DNA of 64,000 bases from UBA5972 sp002430125 (GCA_937892915.1 CALBIC010000181.1:10252-74251); one strand, 5' to 3'; numbered from the stretch's first letter, positions 24,047 to 32,944 are shown. The notes: a model not told the origin generated them from the sequence alone. Program-made: numbers and translations.

Positions 24047-26003
24047 ATGCGCGTCAAAGGACATCAAATTTTGGAAAACGGCGCGGCTTTGACCTTTCAG
24101 GTAGACCTCATTGGCAGTTTTGCCATTTTCCGCGACGGCGCACAGTTCGATCTGCGCAATAAAAAAGCGCAGGCGCTGTTGGTTTAACTGGCGTTGACCG
24201 GCAAGGCGCATTCGCGTGAAAAGCTGGCAACGCTGTTGTGGGGCGACAGATTTGAAGATCAGGCGCGGCGCAGTCTGCGCCAGGGCGTTTTTGCCCTGCG
24301 CAAGGAACTTGGCGCGGACGTTATCATCGGCGAGGCCGATCTGCGGGTGCCGCGGGATATTTTTGCGGTCGATGCTCTGACCCTGACGCCCGATCGCGAC
24401 TATCCCGGTGACCTGCTTGCGGATTTTCGCACCGGCGAGGCGGAATTTGACGACTGGCTGACCGCCGAACGCAGCCGCATACGCAGCGAGGCGGCGCTGA
24501 TGTATCGCGATCATGCCGACAGGCTGGACAAAACCGGCAAGCCGGAACAGGTGCTGGTGGCTGCGGAGCAGGCGTTGGCGCTGTAGCCTTTTGACGAAAG
24601 ATTTGCGCGGCTGGTGATCGCGCTGTTGGCAGGGCTTGGCCGCCGATAAGAAGCACTGGCGCGCCATGCTGTCTTTCGGGATGCGTTGAAAACAGAACTG
24701 GGTGTGGAGCCCGAAACGGCCACGCAGGCGCTGGAGGCACAGATCAGGGCGGACGAGGGCGAGGCACCGGTGCCAATGTCGCCGGCTCGAAAAGGCGGCG
24801 GTCAACAAATGCTGATCGCGCCATTTGAGGATCTGGGCGGCGGTGACACGGCCAGCTTTCTGGCCAAGGAAATGCCGCTGGAAATCGTAAAACGCTTTCG
24901 GTCCCGCAACTTCAACTCGGCCAATCTACTGGTCGGCGCCGCGCCGGGGGCAGACCTGAGCGAGATGCTCAATCTGGCGCGCGCGGCACAGGGTATCTGG
25001 CTTGTCACCGGCACGACCCGACAACTGGGCGAGCGAATCCGCATCGCCATCACAGGCGTCGATATCGCCAGCGGTGATATCACAGTGACAGAAACCGAAG
25101 TCATTCCTGAGGCGGAAAGTTTCGAGTTTCTGGAACGGGTCGGTGCTATAGTCACCAACATGTTTCGCTTGCGCTACCGCAAAATCGAACGCATCGACGC
25201 CAAGGTGCTGGAGCGGCTGGAGGAATTGTGCGGCGATCCGGACCGTTTTTACGGCGTGGCAAACGACTTTTTTCGCAAGCTTTCCTGGCCAGCGTTGCGC
25301 GCGAAAATATGGTGGCGCTTGAACGGGCCTCGGATTTTGCGATTTCGGTTTTCCCAGAAATGCATCCTATCACGCCATGAAAGGCTGGGCGCATTACTCG
25401 GTCACGGATTTTTTGAATTAAAAAATACGATACGACGGGATCGCGGCGGCGATCGGATATTTCGACTACGCGCTTGCGCTTGATAGCAAGGATGGCATGG
25501 CACTGGTTGGAAAAGCTTAGGCATCCTATTGGCTGGGCGATTTCACCACCACCGACCGGATTCTTGACTCATTCGATGCAGGCGGTTTTGAAATGCCCAT
25601 TGCTCTAATGGTGCGCGGGAACTCATCGATTTTTCGCGGCAGGTATGAGGATGGTATCGCCTCTTTGCATCTGGCGATTGCAAATGAGTCGGGGATGTCC
25701 AACCTGTCTTACTGGAACGCGACGCTCGCGCTTGGGTATTACTGTCTGGGCGATTTTGGAAAGGCGCTTGTTACCGTGACTGCCTCTCAGGAATTCGGTA
25801 CCCAATACTGGCTGGGTCACCTCGTGAAAATCGCGACCCTTGCCCGGCTGGGGCGGCTGGAGGAATGCCCGGCGGCAATTGCGGCCTACACGGCGGAATA
25901 TCCCGGTGCGACGGCCAGTGAAAACGACTGGATGCCGTTTACCGACAAGGCGGTGTTGCAGGATTTCCTGTCAGTGTTGCGCGAGGCCGGCCTGCCTGAA
26001 TAA
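24047..26003 (+). pseudogene. Broken SARP/BTAD-type transcriptional regulator with TolB-like and TPR-like parts
   Basis: A continuous homologous product can be read only by crossing five stops and at least two frameshifts. Frame 1 of reading runs from ATG 24047 (winged-helix and BTAD region: KAQALLV, then REKLATLLWGDR, RRSLRQGVFALRKEL, FRTGEAEFDDWL) with stops at 24185, 24584 and 24647, then a TolB-like part (LIAPFEDLGGGDTASFL). Shifts occur near 25282 and 25366. The last frame carries stops at 25419 and 25518 and ends in helical repeats (LGYYCLGDFGKALVTVTASQ). The family combines a DNA-binding activator with adenylate-cyclase-associated-type sensing repeats. It lies between pnp and rpsO on the opposite strand. 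Confidence 0.85.
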
Positions 26004-26023
26004 GTCTGGCTACGGAACAAAGC

Positions 26024-26055
26024 AGAACGCCCGCTTGGTCGCAAGCGGGCGTTCT
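26024..26055. terminator. Bidirectional terminator (rpsO)
   Basis: A perfect 14-base stem AGAACGCCCGCTTG/CAAGCGGGCGTTCT with a GTCG loop lies 28 bases after the rpsO stop, between it and the convergent pseudogene. Confidence 0.88.
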
Positions 26056-26083
26056 GTGATTTCTAAACCGATCGGTGCAGACT

Positions 26084-26353
26084 TTAGCGGCGGATATTCA
26101 GCCGTTCAATCAGGCTTTTATACCGCGCTTCGTCTTTGCTTTTGGTGTAATCCAGCAATTTGCGTCGCGTCGCGACCATCGTCAAAAGACCACGGCGGGA
26201 ATGGTTATCCTTTTTGTGGGTCTTGAAGTGTTCGGTCAGTGTAGAGATGCGCGCAGTCAGAATTGCGACCTGAACTTCGGGCGAACCAGTGTCGCCTTCT
26301 TTCGTTGCGTATTCTTTGATCAGTTGTTCTTTTAGTGCAGGCGTTATCGACAT
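26084..26353 (-). CDS. rpsO: 30S ribosomal protein S15
   Basis: The 89-residue S15 has the classic DTGSPEVQVAILTARIS, LTEHFKTHKKDNHSRRGLL and ERLNIRR end. It binds the central domain of 16S rRNA early in 30S assembly. ATG 26353 follows AAGGAGA; 24 extra in-frame codons upstream lack a ribosome site. It is separated from pnp by the regulator pseudogene, breaking the common rpsO-pnp order. Confidence 0.97.
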   Translation of the reverse strand: MSITPALKEQLIKEYATKEGDTGSPEVQVAILTARISTLTEHFKTHKKDNHSRRGLLTMVATRRKLLDYTKSKDEARYKSLIERLNIRR

Positions 26354-26499
26354 CGGGGTCTCCTTTAAAAGGTTAAGGTGAATGGCGCAGGCCGGGATGT
26401 CGTCCAGCAAGGCCCTTGGAGGCATCCACCCAATGCGGGAAGATGCGCGCGTATAGGGGAATTCTGGCGCAAAGGAAAGCGCAAAAGCCCTAATGCATC

Positions 26500-26784
26500 T
26501 TATTGCTGGATACGTTCAGCGATCTGTGCGGCCCATTCGCCGATGATCGGGATGAAATTGATCTGCGCCAGCGAGAAAACCAGCAAAGACACGACAAGGG
26601 TAGCTCCTAAAAAGCTGCCCAATCCAAAGGCTAACCCACCCAAAAACCGAAAAGCCAGCAACCGAACGGGCGAGTTTTGTCGCTTTAAAAACGTCTGGTT
26701 ATTCAGCCGCTCCAGTCCCTGAGCAAGGCTTGCAAGCTGGTTTTTCAGATCGTTTTCATCATCCGGTTGTTCGGCTTGTGCCAT
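26500..26784 (-). CDS. DUF5665 membrane protein
   Basis: The 94-residue protein has a charged N-terminal helix (EQPDDENDLKNQLASLAQG), the conserved LNNQTFLKRQNSPVRLL, one or two hydrophobic segments (AFGLGSFLGATLVVSLLVF) and INFIPIIGEWAAQIAERIQ. DUF5665 proteins are small inner-membrane proteins of unknown role. It is the first gene upstream of rpsO on the same strand, with about 145 bases between, and probably has its own promoter. Confidence 0.85.
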   Translation of the reverse strand: MAQAEQPDDENDLKNQLASLAQGLERLNNQTFLKRQNSPVRLLAFRFLGGLAFGLGSFLGATLVVSLLVFSLAQINFIPIIGEWAAQIAERIQQ

Positions 26785-27255
26785 AATCTGTCTCTTTCTT
26801 GCATGCGTTACTGCAGGATTGGTTCTGGAACGGAAACAGTCAAGGTTTTTTGGACACTCTGTGCCGGTTTGCGAAACGATACGTCAAATTTAGCACTTAA
26901 TTTCAACACCTTATTGACAAAATTCTGGCGGTTGTCGATTGCCTTTAGTAAGTTTGCTGCATCTGGGGAATCGCCTTGATCGGAACCACAGCGGGGGCTG
27001 TGCCGGTCATTTCGGGGCGAAGAAGTGGGGCCTTTCATGTGTTTCGGCACATGCTGGAAGGTTTGTGTGATGTCTTTTCTAGTTCTGTCGGGCGCAAGTG
27101 CGCTGAAACAATCTGCGATATTTTCTTTGGCCTCGGCTTTGGCGACAAGAACCGGCGCTCAGGGCGTTCCGGTGCAAAATACGGCTGTGGTTTTACCGGA
27201 TCAGGCGGTTTTCGCGGCGGCATCGGTGCAAGTCCGAAATTTTACCCGTGGCTAG
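26785..27255. other. Intergenic region without a confident gene
   Basis: About 470 bases between DUF5665 and the RTX group. It contains a TTGACA hexamer near 26914 and short open frames on both strands. The frame from 27070 (MSFLVLSGASALKQS) runs into a TAG at 27253 and then into the RTX-tail remnant. I see no family match, and it may be decayed sequence from an RTX paralogue or its promoter region. Confidence 0.5.
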
Positions 27256-27450
27256 ATGATCATGGGTTTTGATCCGGCCACAGACACAGTCGAGCTTGAT
27301 TGTTATGCGGCAGAAGGGCTGCCCAAGGTTTCTGTTACCGATTTTCCCGACGGTGCCGGTGCCGAAATCAGGTTGAACGGTTCGCTTGTTGCGAACATCG
27401 AAGGGGCCGCTGTCCTGAGACCTGAAAACGTAATTTTGGTTGCGCTGTGA
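27256..27450 (+). pseudogene. Remnant of an RTX protein C-terminal module
   Basis: The 64 codons read MIMGFDPATDTVELDCY, VTDFPDGAGAEIRLNGSLVA and end VILVAL. This parallels the C-terminal module of the two following RTX proteins (ITDFDQSADSLIIDY, then VVDFTDGTGADILMDGVLVA). No glycine-rich nonapeptide repeats precede it, and a TAG stop sits directly before its first codon in the same frame. It is best read as the tail of a degraded paralogue rather than a working gene. Confidence 0.6.
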
Positions 27451-27481
27451 TCCGATCGAATTTTGGGAAGTGAATTAACAG

Positions 27482-28261
27482 ATGGAACTATTGATCTTCG
27501 GTGGAATTTTGATCGTGTCCTATTTGTTGGACACGGTTTTTGACATTTTCACCAACGACGACCCGTCCGTCTCGTTAGATGCTACGTCGGGCGACGATGT
27601 CTTAACCGGCACCAACGGCGACGACTTCCTCAGCGGTTTGGCGGGGGATGACCTGATCACCGGATTGCGTGGGTCAGATCTGCTGGACGGTGGGGCAGGC
27701 AACGATACGCTTGTCGGTAATGAAGGGTCCGATCTGTTGGATGGCGGGGCTGGCGACGATACGGTGATCGGCGGGTTTGGCAATGACGTGCTGTTGGGCG
27801 GCGCGGGCAGCGATACGCTGACCGGCCATACTGGCAGCGACTTTCTGGTTGGTGGCGGTTCTGCGGCGCTCGAGGCTTTTCTGGTGACCGGTGTTGGTGT
27901 CGTTGGCTTTGACGATTTTGCCGACCGCGAAGCAGACAGCTTGAACGGCGGCGCGGGCTCGGATGTGCTGGTGTTGGACCGGTCCGATACCGGAACCGGT
28001 GGCGACGGGGCTGACGCATTCGTTGTCTTTGAAAGCGCTGATCAAACTGGTTCGGCCACGATCACTGATTTCGATCAGTCGGCTGACAGCCTGATTATCG
28101 ATTACCGAGCGGCCGACTTTGCCGTGGTGCCAACCGTTACCGTTGTTGATTTCACTGACGGCACCGGCGCTGACATTCTGATGGACGGTGTTCTGGTGGC
28201 CCAGGTCACCGGCGCTCAGGGTCTGAGTGCCTCGTCCGTTTCGATCGAGGCTTTGGCATGA
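27482..28261 (+). CDS. Membrane-anchored RTX calcium-binding repeat protein
   Basis: The 259-residue protein begins with a hydrophobic N-terminal segment (MELLIFGGILIVSYLLDTVF) that may be an uncleaved anchor. It then carries about six to eight GGxGxDxhx nonapeptides (SGDDVLTGTNGDDFL, LLDGGAGNDTLVGNEG) forming a calcium-binding beta roll. The C-terminal module (ATITDFDQSADSLIIDYRA, VVDFTDGTGADILMDGVL) is shared with its neighbours. Such small acidic proteins are common in Roseobacter genomes; export route and function are unknown. It is the only apparently intact copy of three. Confidence 0.85.
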   Translation: MELLIFGGILIVSYLLDTVFDIFTNDDPSVSLDATSGDDVLTGTNGDDFLSGLAGDDLITGLRGSDLLDGGAGNDTLVGNEGSDLLDGGAGDDTVIGGFGNDVLLGGAGSDTLTGHTGSDFLVGGGSAALEAFLVTGVGVVGFDDFADREADSLNGGAGSDVLVLDRSDTGTGGDGADAFVVFESADQTGSATITDFDQSADSLIIDYRAADFAVVPTVTVVDFTDGTGADILMDGVLVAQVTGAQGLSASSVSIEALA

Positions 28262-28297
28262 CGAATTTTGTGAAACATGTAACGATGGGGTGAAGTT

Positions 28298-28375
28298 ATG
28301 ATTTCTGGGGTGGGGATGACGCTGCTGATAATGGCAGGCGTGCTGTTTACCGGGTTGCTGTTCGAGTCGTTTTAA
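28298..28375 (+). CDS. Detached 25-residue membrane anchor of the next RTX gene
   Basis: ATG 28298 after GGGGTGA starts MISGVGMTLLIMAGVLFTGL and ends LFESF at a TAA (28373-28375). It is in the same frame as the RTX repeats that follow and matches in position and character the N-terminal anchor of the upstream paralogue. It is therefore most simply the original start of that gene, cut off by a nonsense mutation. Confidence 0.6.
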   Translation: MISGVGMTLLIMAGVLFTGLLFESF

Positions 28376-28378
28376 GAT

Positions 28379-29398
28379 TTGACAGTTGACGATAATATCG
28401 CAACCGAAGGCGATGACGATCTAACCGGCACAGGTGGGGCCGATGTAATCCACGGGCTTTCAGGCGACGATATCATTGACGGTTTTTCCGGCAATGACAT
28501 GCTGTTCGGCCAAGGTGGCAACGACATATTGTTTGGGTCCGGCGGCGATGACGAACTGGATGGCGGCAGCGGTGCCGATATTCTCAGTGGCGGCTCGGGT
28601 GCTGACACATTGATCGGCGGGCTTGGCAATGATGATTTGTCCGGTGGTGCAAATGACGATGTCCTGCAAGGTGGCGTTGGTTTTGACACTCTGACCGGCG
28701 ATACCGGAACCGACATTTTGTTTGGCGGCAACGGTAATGACATTCTTGACGGCGGCAATGGCAACGACACGCTGTTCGGCGGAAATCAGTCAGACGACTT
28801 ATTCGGTGGCCTTGGCGACGATATTCTGGACGGCGGCCAGGGGAGCGATTTCCTGCTGGGCGAAGATGGCAATGACATCCTGTTTGGCGGCCAGTCGGGC
28901 GATCACCTTGACGGTGGGACCGGCGATGACGTGTTGTTTGGCGGTCTTGGAAACGATACCCTTCTTGGTGGATCGGGCAACGACATCCTTTATGGTGGAT
29001 TGGCTGGTACCGTGGCAGGCGTTGGCGATCACCTTGATGGTGGGCAAGGCAACGATATTCTGGTGCTGCGCCGTTCTGACGACGGCACTGGCGGCACCGG
29101 GCTTGACGAATTCCATATTCAGGCGTCTGCGTCTGATCCGTTGGTTGATACGTCCGGCAATGAACGGCTGGCCGAAATCATGGATTTCAATGGCGCTGAG
29201 GACACGCTGACCATTGACTACGATCCGCTGGATTATCCTGTGGCGCCAACGGTTTCGGTGTCGATCACCGGTACGGATGCCAATATCTTTGTTGGGTTAG
29301 AATGGATTGCGGTGGTACATAACGCACCCGGTCTGACAACGGCGGATATAACGGTCGCGCCGAACTATGATCTGGATCAGGGCTTGACCACGATCTAA
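28379..29398 (+). CDS. RTX calcium-binding repeat protein, N-terminal anchor lost to a stop codon
   Basis: The 339-residue reading (from a TTG) consists of a dense block of about a dozen GGxGxDxLx repeats (LFGQGGNDILFGSGGDDELD, LDGGNGNDTLFGGNQSDDLF) and the shared C-terminal module (GNERLAEIMDFNGAEDTLTI). No ribosome site precedes the TTG. The in-frame segment 28298-28375 upstream encodes a membrane anchor, so the gene is probably disabled or makes an unanchored body by reinitiation. A sequencing error at the TAA is the alternative. Confidence 0.75.
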   Translation: MTVDDNIATEGDDDLTGTGGADVIHGLSGDDIIDGFSGNDMLFGQGGNDILFGSGGDDELDGGSGADILSGGSGADTLIGGLGNDDLSGGANDDVLQGGVGFDTLTGDTGTDILFGGNGNDILDGGNGNDTLFGGNQSDDLFGGLGDDILDGGQGSDFLLGEDGNDILFGGQSGDHLDGGTGDDVLFGGLGNDTLLGGSGNDILYGGLAGTVAGVGDHLDGGQGNDILVLRRSDDGTGGTGLDEFHIQASASDPLVDTSGNERLAEIMDFNGAEDTLTIDYDPLDYPVAPTVSVSITGTDANIFVGLEWIAVVHNAPGLTTADITVAPNYDLDQGLTTI

Positions 29399-29403
29399 GG
29401 AAA

Positions 29404-29922
29404 TCAAGCTTCAGCAACCGGCCAATCCGCCGGTTGCTGACTGTACGCAATATAAAGCGGGTGTTTCGGATGCCCGGCTTTTGACAATCCCAAATGCTGC
29501 ACAGCCAACCCGGTTTGGCGCATCAGGGTCTCGACGGCAGGACCACGGGACAAATGCGCGCCATGCGTACCCCATGCACAAATCAACGCATCAGCCCAGC
29601 CGCAACCTTGCAGAATTGCCACGTCATTGCCGGGACCAACCGGATCTGATTGCGCCCGCATGTTGCGTGGATCAGTGGCGCGCCATGCGAATATATTACA
29701 CACGCGAAACGCGCCAAACCCCAAGGCGCGGGCGCGGCGTTCGCACCGTTCAACCGTCGGATCATTCTGGATTTCGGTGGCGGTTGACGGGTTCAGCATG
29801 ACGAACAGAACTTTTCGTCCGCCGCTGTCCCACACGCGGGTCAGCGCATAGCGGTAGTTTTCGCAATCAGAATAGATCGCAACACTGGCAGCATCGCCCT
29901 TCAGATGTTCGCGCGTGATCAT
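29404..29922 (-). CDS. DUF1643 domain-containing protein
   Basis: The 172-residue protein matches DUF1643: YRYALTRVWDSGGRKVLFVM, LNPSTATEIQNDPTVERCER, RVCNIFAWRATDPRNM and LICAWGTHG are the family hallmarks. It is cytosolic and its function is unknown. Its start overlaps the end of truB by four bases, so it is probably co-transcribed with rbfA, the sulfotransferase gene and truB. Confidence 0.9.
   Translation of the reverse strand: MITREHLKGDAASVAIYSDCENYRYALTRVWDSGGRKVLFVMLNPSTATEIQNDPTVERCERRARALGFGAFRVCNIFAWRATDPRNMRAQSDPVGPGNDVAILQGCGWADALICAWGTHGAHLSRGPAVETLMRQTGLAVQHLGLSKAGHPKHPLYIAYSQQPADWPVAEA
29411..29440. terminator. Stem-loop between convergent genes
   Basis: A perfect 11-base stem TCAGCAACCGG/CCGGTTGCTGA lies inside the last codons of the minus-strand DUF1643 gene, just after the plus-strand RTX stop. 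T-tracts are weak. It probably terminates the RTX transcript. Confidence 0.5.
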
Positions 29923-30833
29923 GCAGTTTTGGCGAAAACGCGGCTGGGGTGCAATTCACCGGCGCGATAAATACCAACCGCAACCGCTTGCCCGTCAAGC
30001 GAAGCCCAAGCCTCGTCGCCATATTCAACATTGGATGCAAACACCATGCCGGGATTGCCGTTGCGCATTTTTGCCGCCGCCTCAACCGAACATCGGAGTT
30101 CGGGTAAATCGGCAAGTCCGGTTTCCAGCGGATGCAGATAGGCGTCGAGTTCGGGTGATTTTGCCATCTGATCCAGCACCGCAAACGCGATCCCGTCGCT
30201 GGCTTCAAATGGGCCGGACCATACACGCCTGAGGCTTTCAACATGGCCAAAACAGCCGAGCTTCTCGCCCAGATCGCGCGCAATTGATCGCACGTAACCG
30301 CCTTTGCCACAGACCATTTCAAGCACGACGTGATCGGCATCCGGGCGTTCGATGAAATCAAGCGACTCGACCCACAGGTCACGTGCGGCAAGTGTTACGT
30401 CATCACCATCGCGGGCCAGTTTATAGGCCCTTTGGCCATCAACTTTAACGGCAGAAAACTTCGGCGGCACTTGTTGGATGTCGCCAACAAAGGCGGGCAA
30501 GGCCGCGATGATATCAGCATCAGTCGGGCGTATGTCGCTTTCGCTGGTCACATGTCCTTCGGTGTCGTCGGTGTTGGTGGCCTGTCCCAGCCGAACCGTA
30601 AAGCGATAAGCCTTCAGTGCGTCGGTGATATAAGGCACGGTTTTTGTAGCCTCGCCAAACGCAATCGCCAGCACGCCGGTCGCTTCGGGATCAAGAGTGC
30701 CGGCATGCCCGGCCTTCTTGGCATCAAACGCCCAGCGTGCTTTGTTAACCACGTCGCTTGAACTGATCCCTGCGGGTTTGTCCACCACCAGCCAGCCTGA
30801 CACATCGCGACCGTTTTTTCTGCCTCGTCCCAT
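29919..30833 (-). CDS. truB: tRNA pseudouridine(55) synthase
   Basis: The 304-residue TruB has GWLVVDKPAGISSSDVVNK and the catalytic aspartate in KAGHAGTLDPEATGVL, followed by the RLGQATNTDDTEG loop and the KFSAVKVDGQRAYKLAR segment. It makes pseudouridine 55 in tRNA T-loops. ATG 30833 is chosen because the conserved MGRGRKNGRDVSGWL start lies there and AAGGAAA is upstream; 21 more in-frame codons are less likely. A sulfotransferase gene is wedged between it and rbfA. Confidence 0.95.
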   Translation of the reverse strand: MGRGRKNGRDVSGWLVVDKPAGISSSDVVNKARWAFDAKKAGHAGTLDPEATGVLAIAFGEATKTVPYITDALKAYRFTVRLGQATNTDDTEGHVTSESDIRPTDADIIAALPAFVGDIQQVPPKFSAVKVDGQRAYKLARDGDDVTLAARDLWVESLDFIERPDADHVVLEMVCGKGGYVRSIARDLGEKLGCFGHVESLRRVWSGPFEASDGIAFAVLDQMAKSPELDAYLHPLETGLADLPELRCSVEAAAKMRNGNPGMVFASNVEYGDEAWASLDGQAVAVGIYRAGELHPSRVFAKTA

Positions 30834-30837
30834 AGGA

Positions 30838-31620
30838 TCAATCGTTTCCTTGTGGTGCGTCACCCCATTCGGTGCGGACCTGTTGATAAGTTTCAAGATC
30901 CTGCGCGTAAACCTGATGGATCATTTCCACAAGCTTGGGCGTGGCGATTTCTGCATGGCTGAACGGCTTTTTCGAACTGTTGCGCACCCGCACGGCTGCC
31001 ATTTGATCGGCGATATCCGGAATGATCGGCGCCAAAACGCGTGGCAGCTGCCAAGGCAACCCCTCCAGCGTCAGCAATCGCGCCCCAAGCCCGGTTGTTT
31101 GTGCAAGGCGTTCTTGCTGACGTTGCCAATGGGGATTGATGTCGGCCTTTTTGCCGCGTTCCAGATTGCGTTTGAACGCGATGATCGTCAGCAAAGCGGC
31201 GTGCTGATGGTCGGCCAAATCCATTTCAGGGCCTAAATTCAGCCCTGCCATGCGGGTGACACGTCGGCGCATCGCAGCATCATGTTCATTCTCCAGATTG
31301 GCGATCTTGTCGAAATAGAGCGACAAAAACCGGTCAACCGGATCGCGTACAATTGCAAACAAGTAAGGCGAGGCGACCAAAGTTTCGGTCGGAATTGAAT
31401 CGGCTTTTACAAAATCCTGATTAAACGAATGGACGCGGCTTCCGACGGGATGCGAAATGCCGTGATCAAAATAATAAAGCAGGTTGCGCATATAGGTGCA
31501 GCCACATTTGGTGATCTGCAGGTAAAACAGCGGGTATTTTTGTGTGGTGAAGAAAACCCGCCCGCGCCCGGAACGGGCCAACGGCGCACCGGTGTACCAA
31601 TTTGGTACAGCGTCAGTCAT
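30838..31620 (-). CDS. Sulfotransferase family 2-type protein
   Basis: The 260-residue protein has the two PAPS-binding signatures of the carbohydrate sulfotransferase group: FYLQITKCGCTYMRNLLYYF (5'-phosphosulfate loop) and FAIVRDPVDRFLSLYFDK (3'-phosphate motif). No signal peptide is visible, so a cytoplasmic enzyme is expected; the acceptor (polysaccharide, lipid or small molecule) is unknown. It overlaps rbfA by eight bases and ends five bases before truB, an unusual insertion into a translation-factor operon. Confidence 0.85.
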   Translation of the reverse strand: MTDAVPNWYTGAPLARSGRGRVFFTTQKYPLFYLQITKCGCTYMRNLLYYFDHGISHPVGSRVHSFNQDFVKADSIPTETLVASPYLFAIVRDPVDRFLSLYFDKIANLENEHDAAMRRRVTRMAGLNLGPEMDLADHQHAALLTIIAFKRNLERGKKADINPHWQRQQERLAQTTGLGARLLTLEGLPWQLPRVLAPIIPDIADQMAAVRVRNSSKKPFSHAEIATPKLVEMIHQVYAQDLETYQQVRTEWGDAPQGND

Positions 31621-32023
31621 CGGTATCGGGGGCGGCGATGTCGCGCATCACGGTTTCCTGCGAAAACAAACGCCGGGTTTCGTCGATCTGGTCAAACGTC
31701 AGATCGGGGACGAATGTCAGTTCCGGCGAAAATTTCAGTTCGATGTTGCGGTTCAGATGCCGCCTAAGTTCGACCTTGTTGCGGTTCAGGGCGGCAACCA
31801 CAATATCGGTGTTCAACCCGCCAAGCGGCATCACATGCACGGTGGCGGATTTCAGATCATTACTGGCGCGAACTTCGCCCACGGTAATCGACACATGCGC
31901 GATTTCAGGGTCGTACAGATCACCGCGCGCCAGAACCTCGGACAGGACACGACGGATAAGTTCGCCCACGCGCAACTGGCGTTGGCCGGGGCCTGTATTC
32001 TCGTTGGAGCGGCGTTTGTTCAT
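31613..32023 (-). CDS. rbfA: 30S ribosome-binding factor
   Basis: The 136-residue RbfA has the KH-like fold sequence RVGELIRRVLSEVLARGDL and VSITVGEVRASNDLKSATV, ending KFSPELTFVPDLTFDQID. It assists maturation of the 16S 5' end during 30S assembly. It heads the minus-strand operon rbfA-sulfotransferase-truB-DUF1643 and is divergent from dapB with 96 bases between. Confidence 0.95.
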   Translation of the reverse strand: MNKRRSNENTGPGQRQLRVGELIRRVLSEVLARGDLYDPEIAHVSITVGEVRASNDLKSATVHVMPLGGLNTDIVVAALNRNKVELRRHLNRNIELKFSPELTFVPDLTFDQIDETRRLFSQETVMRDIAAPDTDD

Positions 32024-32119
32024 CGGTTCTGTCCTTTGGCGCTTGATTTAGGCGAGACAGGCCGATGTTGCAACCAGCGCTTGCCTCTGGCAAAGGTATA
32101 TTTAAGGAAAAGCGCCGCG

Positions 32120-32944
32120 ATGGAGACGAGTGTAATGGATGAGTTGCCGGGAATTGCCATTGTAGGCGCGTCGGGCCGCATGGGTCAGACGCTGATCAAA
32201 ATGATTAACGCCAGTGACAAGGCGCGCCTTGCCGGTGTGACGGAACGTGCGGGCCACGATTGGGTTGGTAAGGATCTGGGGTCGTGCATGGGGGGCGCAG
32301 CAAGCGGCGTCATCGTTTCAGACGACCCGCTCGAGGTTTTTGCCCGCGCCCAAGCGGTGATCGACTTCACCACGCCCAAGGCTACGCTTGAACATGCGGT
32401 TTTGGCAGCGCAGGCGCGGCTTGTGCATGTGATCGGGACGACCGGCTTTGCAGATGAAGACCTGCCAAAATTTACGGCAGCCGCGCGGCATGCGGTGATT
32501 GTGCGGGCGGGGAACATGAGCCTTGGGGTTAACCTGCTGGTGCAACTGACCCGCAAAGTGGCCGAGGCGCTGGACGAGGATTTTGACATCGAGGTCGTCG
32601 AAGCGCATCACCGCCACAAGGTTGACGCCCCATCCGGCACAGCGCTGATGCTGGGCGAAGCTGCCGCCGCTGGTCGTGGTGTCAATCTGGCCGAGGTTTC
32701 AGACCGAGGCCGCGACGGCATCACCGGTGCGCGCACTCGTGGTCATATCGGCTTTTCCGCCATTCGCGGTGGCGATGTTGTGGGCGAACATGATGTGATC
32801 TTTGCGTCTGACGGTGAAAGGATCGTTCTGCGCCATCTGGCAAGTGACCGGTCGTTGTTTGCCCGCGGGGCGCTGAAAGCAGCACTTTGGGGGCAGGACA
32901 AAAAGCCGGGTGAATATTCTATGATGGACGTTCTGGGGTTTTAG
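32120..32944 (+). CDS. dapB: 4-hydroxy-tetrahydrodipicolinate reductase
   Basis: The 274-residue DapB has a nucleotide-binding IAIVGASGRMGQTLIKMI, IDFTTPKATLEHAVLA, and the catalytic/substrate motif EAHHRHKVDAPSGTALMLGE. It reduces the dipicolinate precursor in lysine and peptidoglycan synthesis. ATG 32120 has AAGGAAAA upstream and gives the usual length; ATG 32135 is the alternative. An open frame extends far upstream antisense to rbfA and is not part of the gene. Confidence 0.94.
   Translation: METSVMDELPGIAIVGASGRMGQTLIKMINASDKARLAGVTERAGHDWVGKDLGSCMGGAASGVIVSDDPLEVFARAQAVIDFTTPKATLEHAVLAAQARLVHVIGTTGFADEDLPKFTAAARHAVIVRAGNMSLGVNLLVQLTRKVAEALDEDFDIEVVEAHHRHKVDAPSGTALMLGEAAAAGRGVNLAEVSDRGRDGITGARTRGHIGFSAIRGGDVVGEHDVIFASDGERIVLRHLASDRSLFARGALKAALWGQDKKPGEYSMMDVLGF

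Noticed and set aside
24047..26003. Stop-codon recoding or programmed frameshifting to express the regulator
   Set aside because: Five stops of two types (TAA and TAG) plus two shifts without slippery sequences fit decay; no TGA/SECIS or pyrrolysine context is visible.
28379..29060. Dense short direct repeats that could suggest a CRISPR array or tandem DNA repeats
   Set aside because: They are degenerate 27-base units in one reading frame encoding GGxGxDxLx calcium-binding repeats; there are no constant repeats with variable spacers.
31544..32119. Long N-terminal extension of dapB
   Set aside because: It lies antisense to rbfA, has no conserved residues, and DapB has full length from ATG 32120 with a ribosome site.
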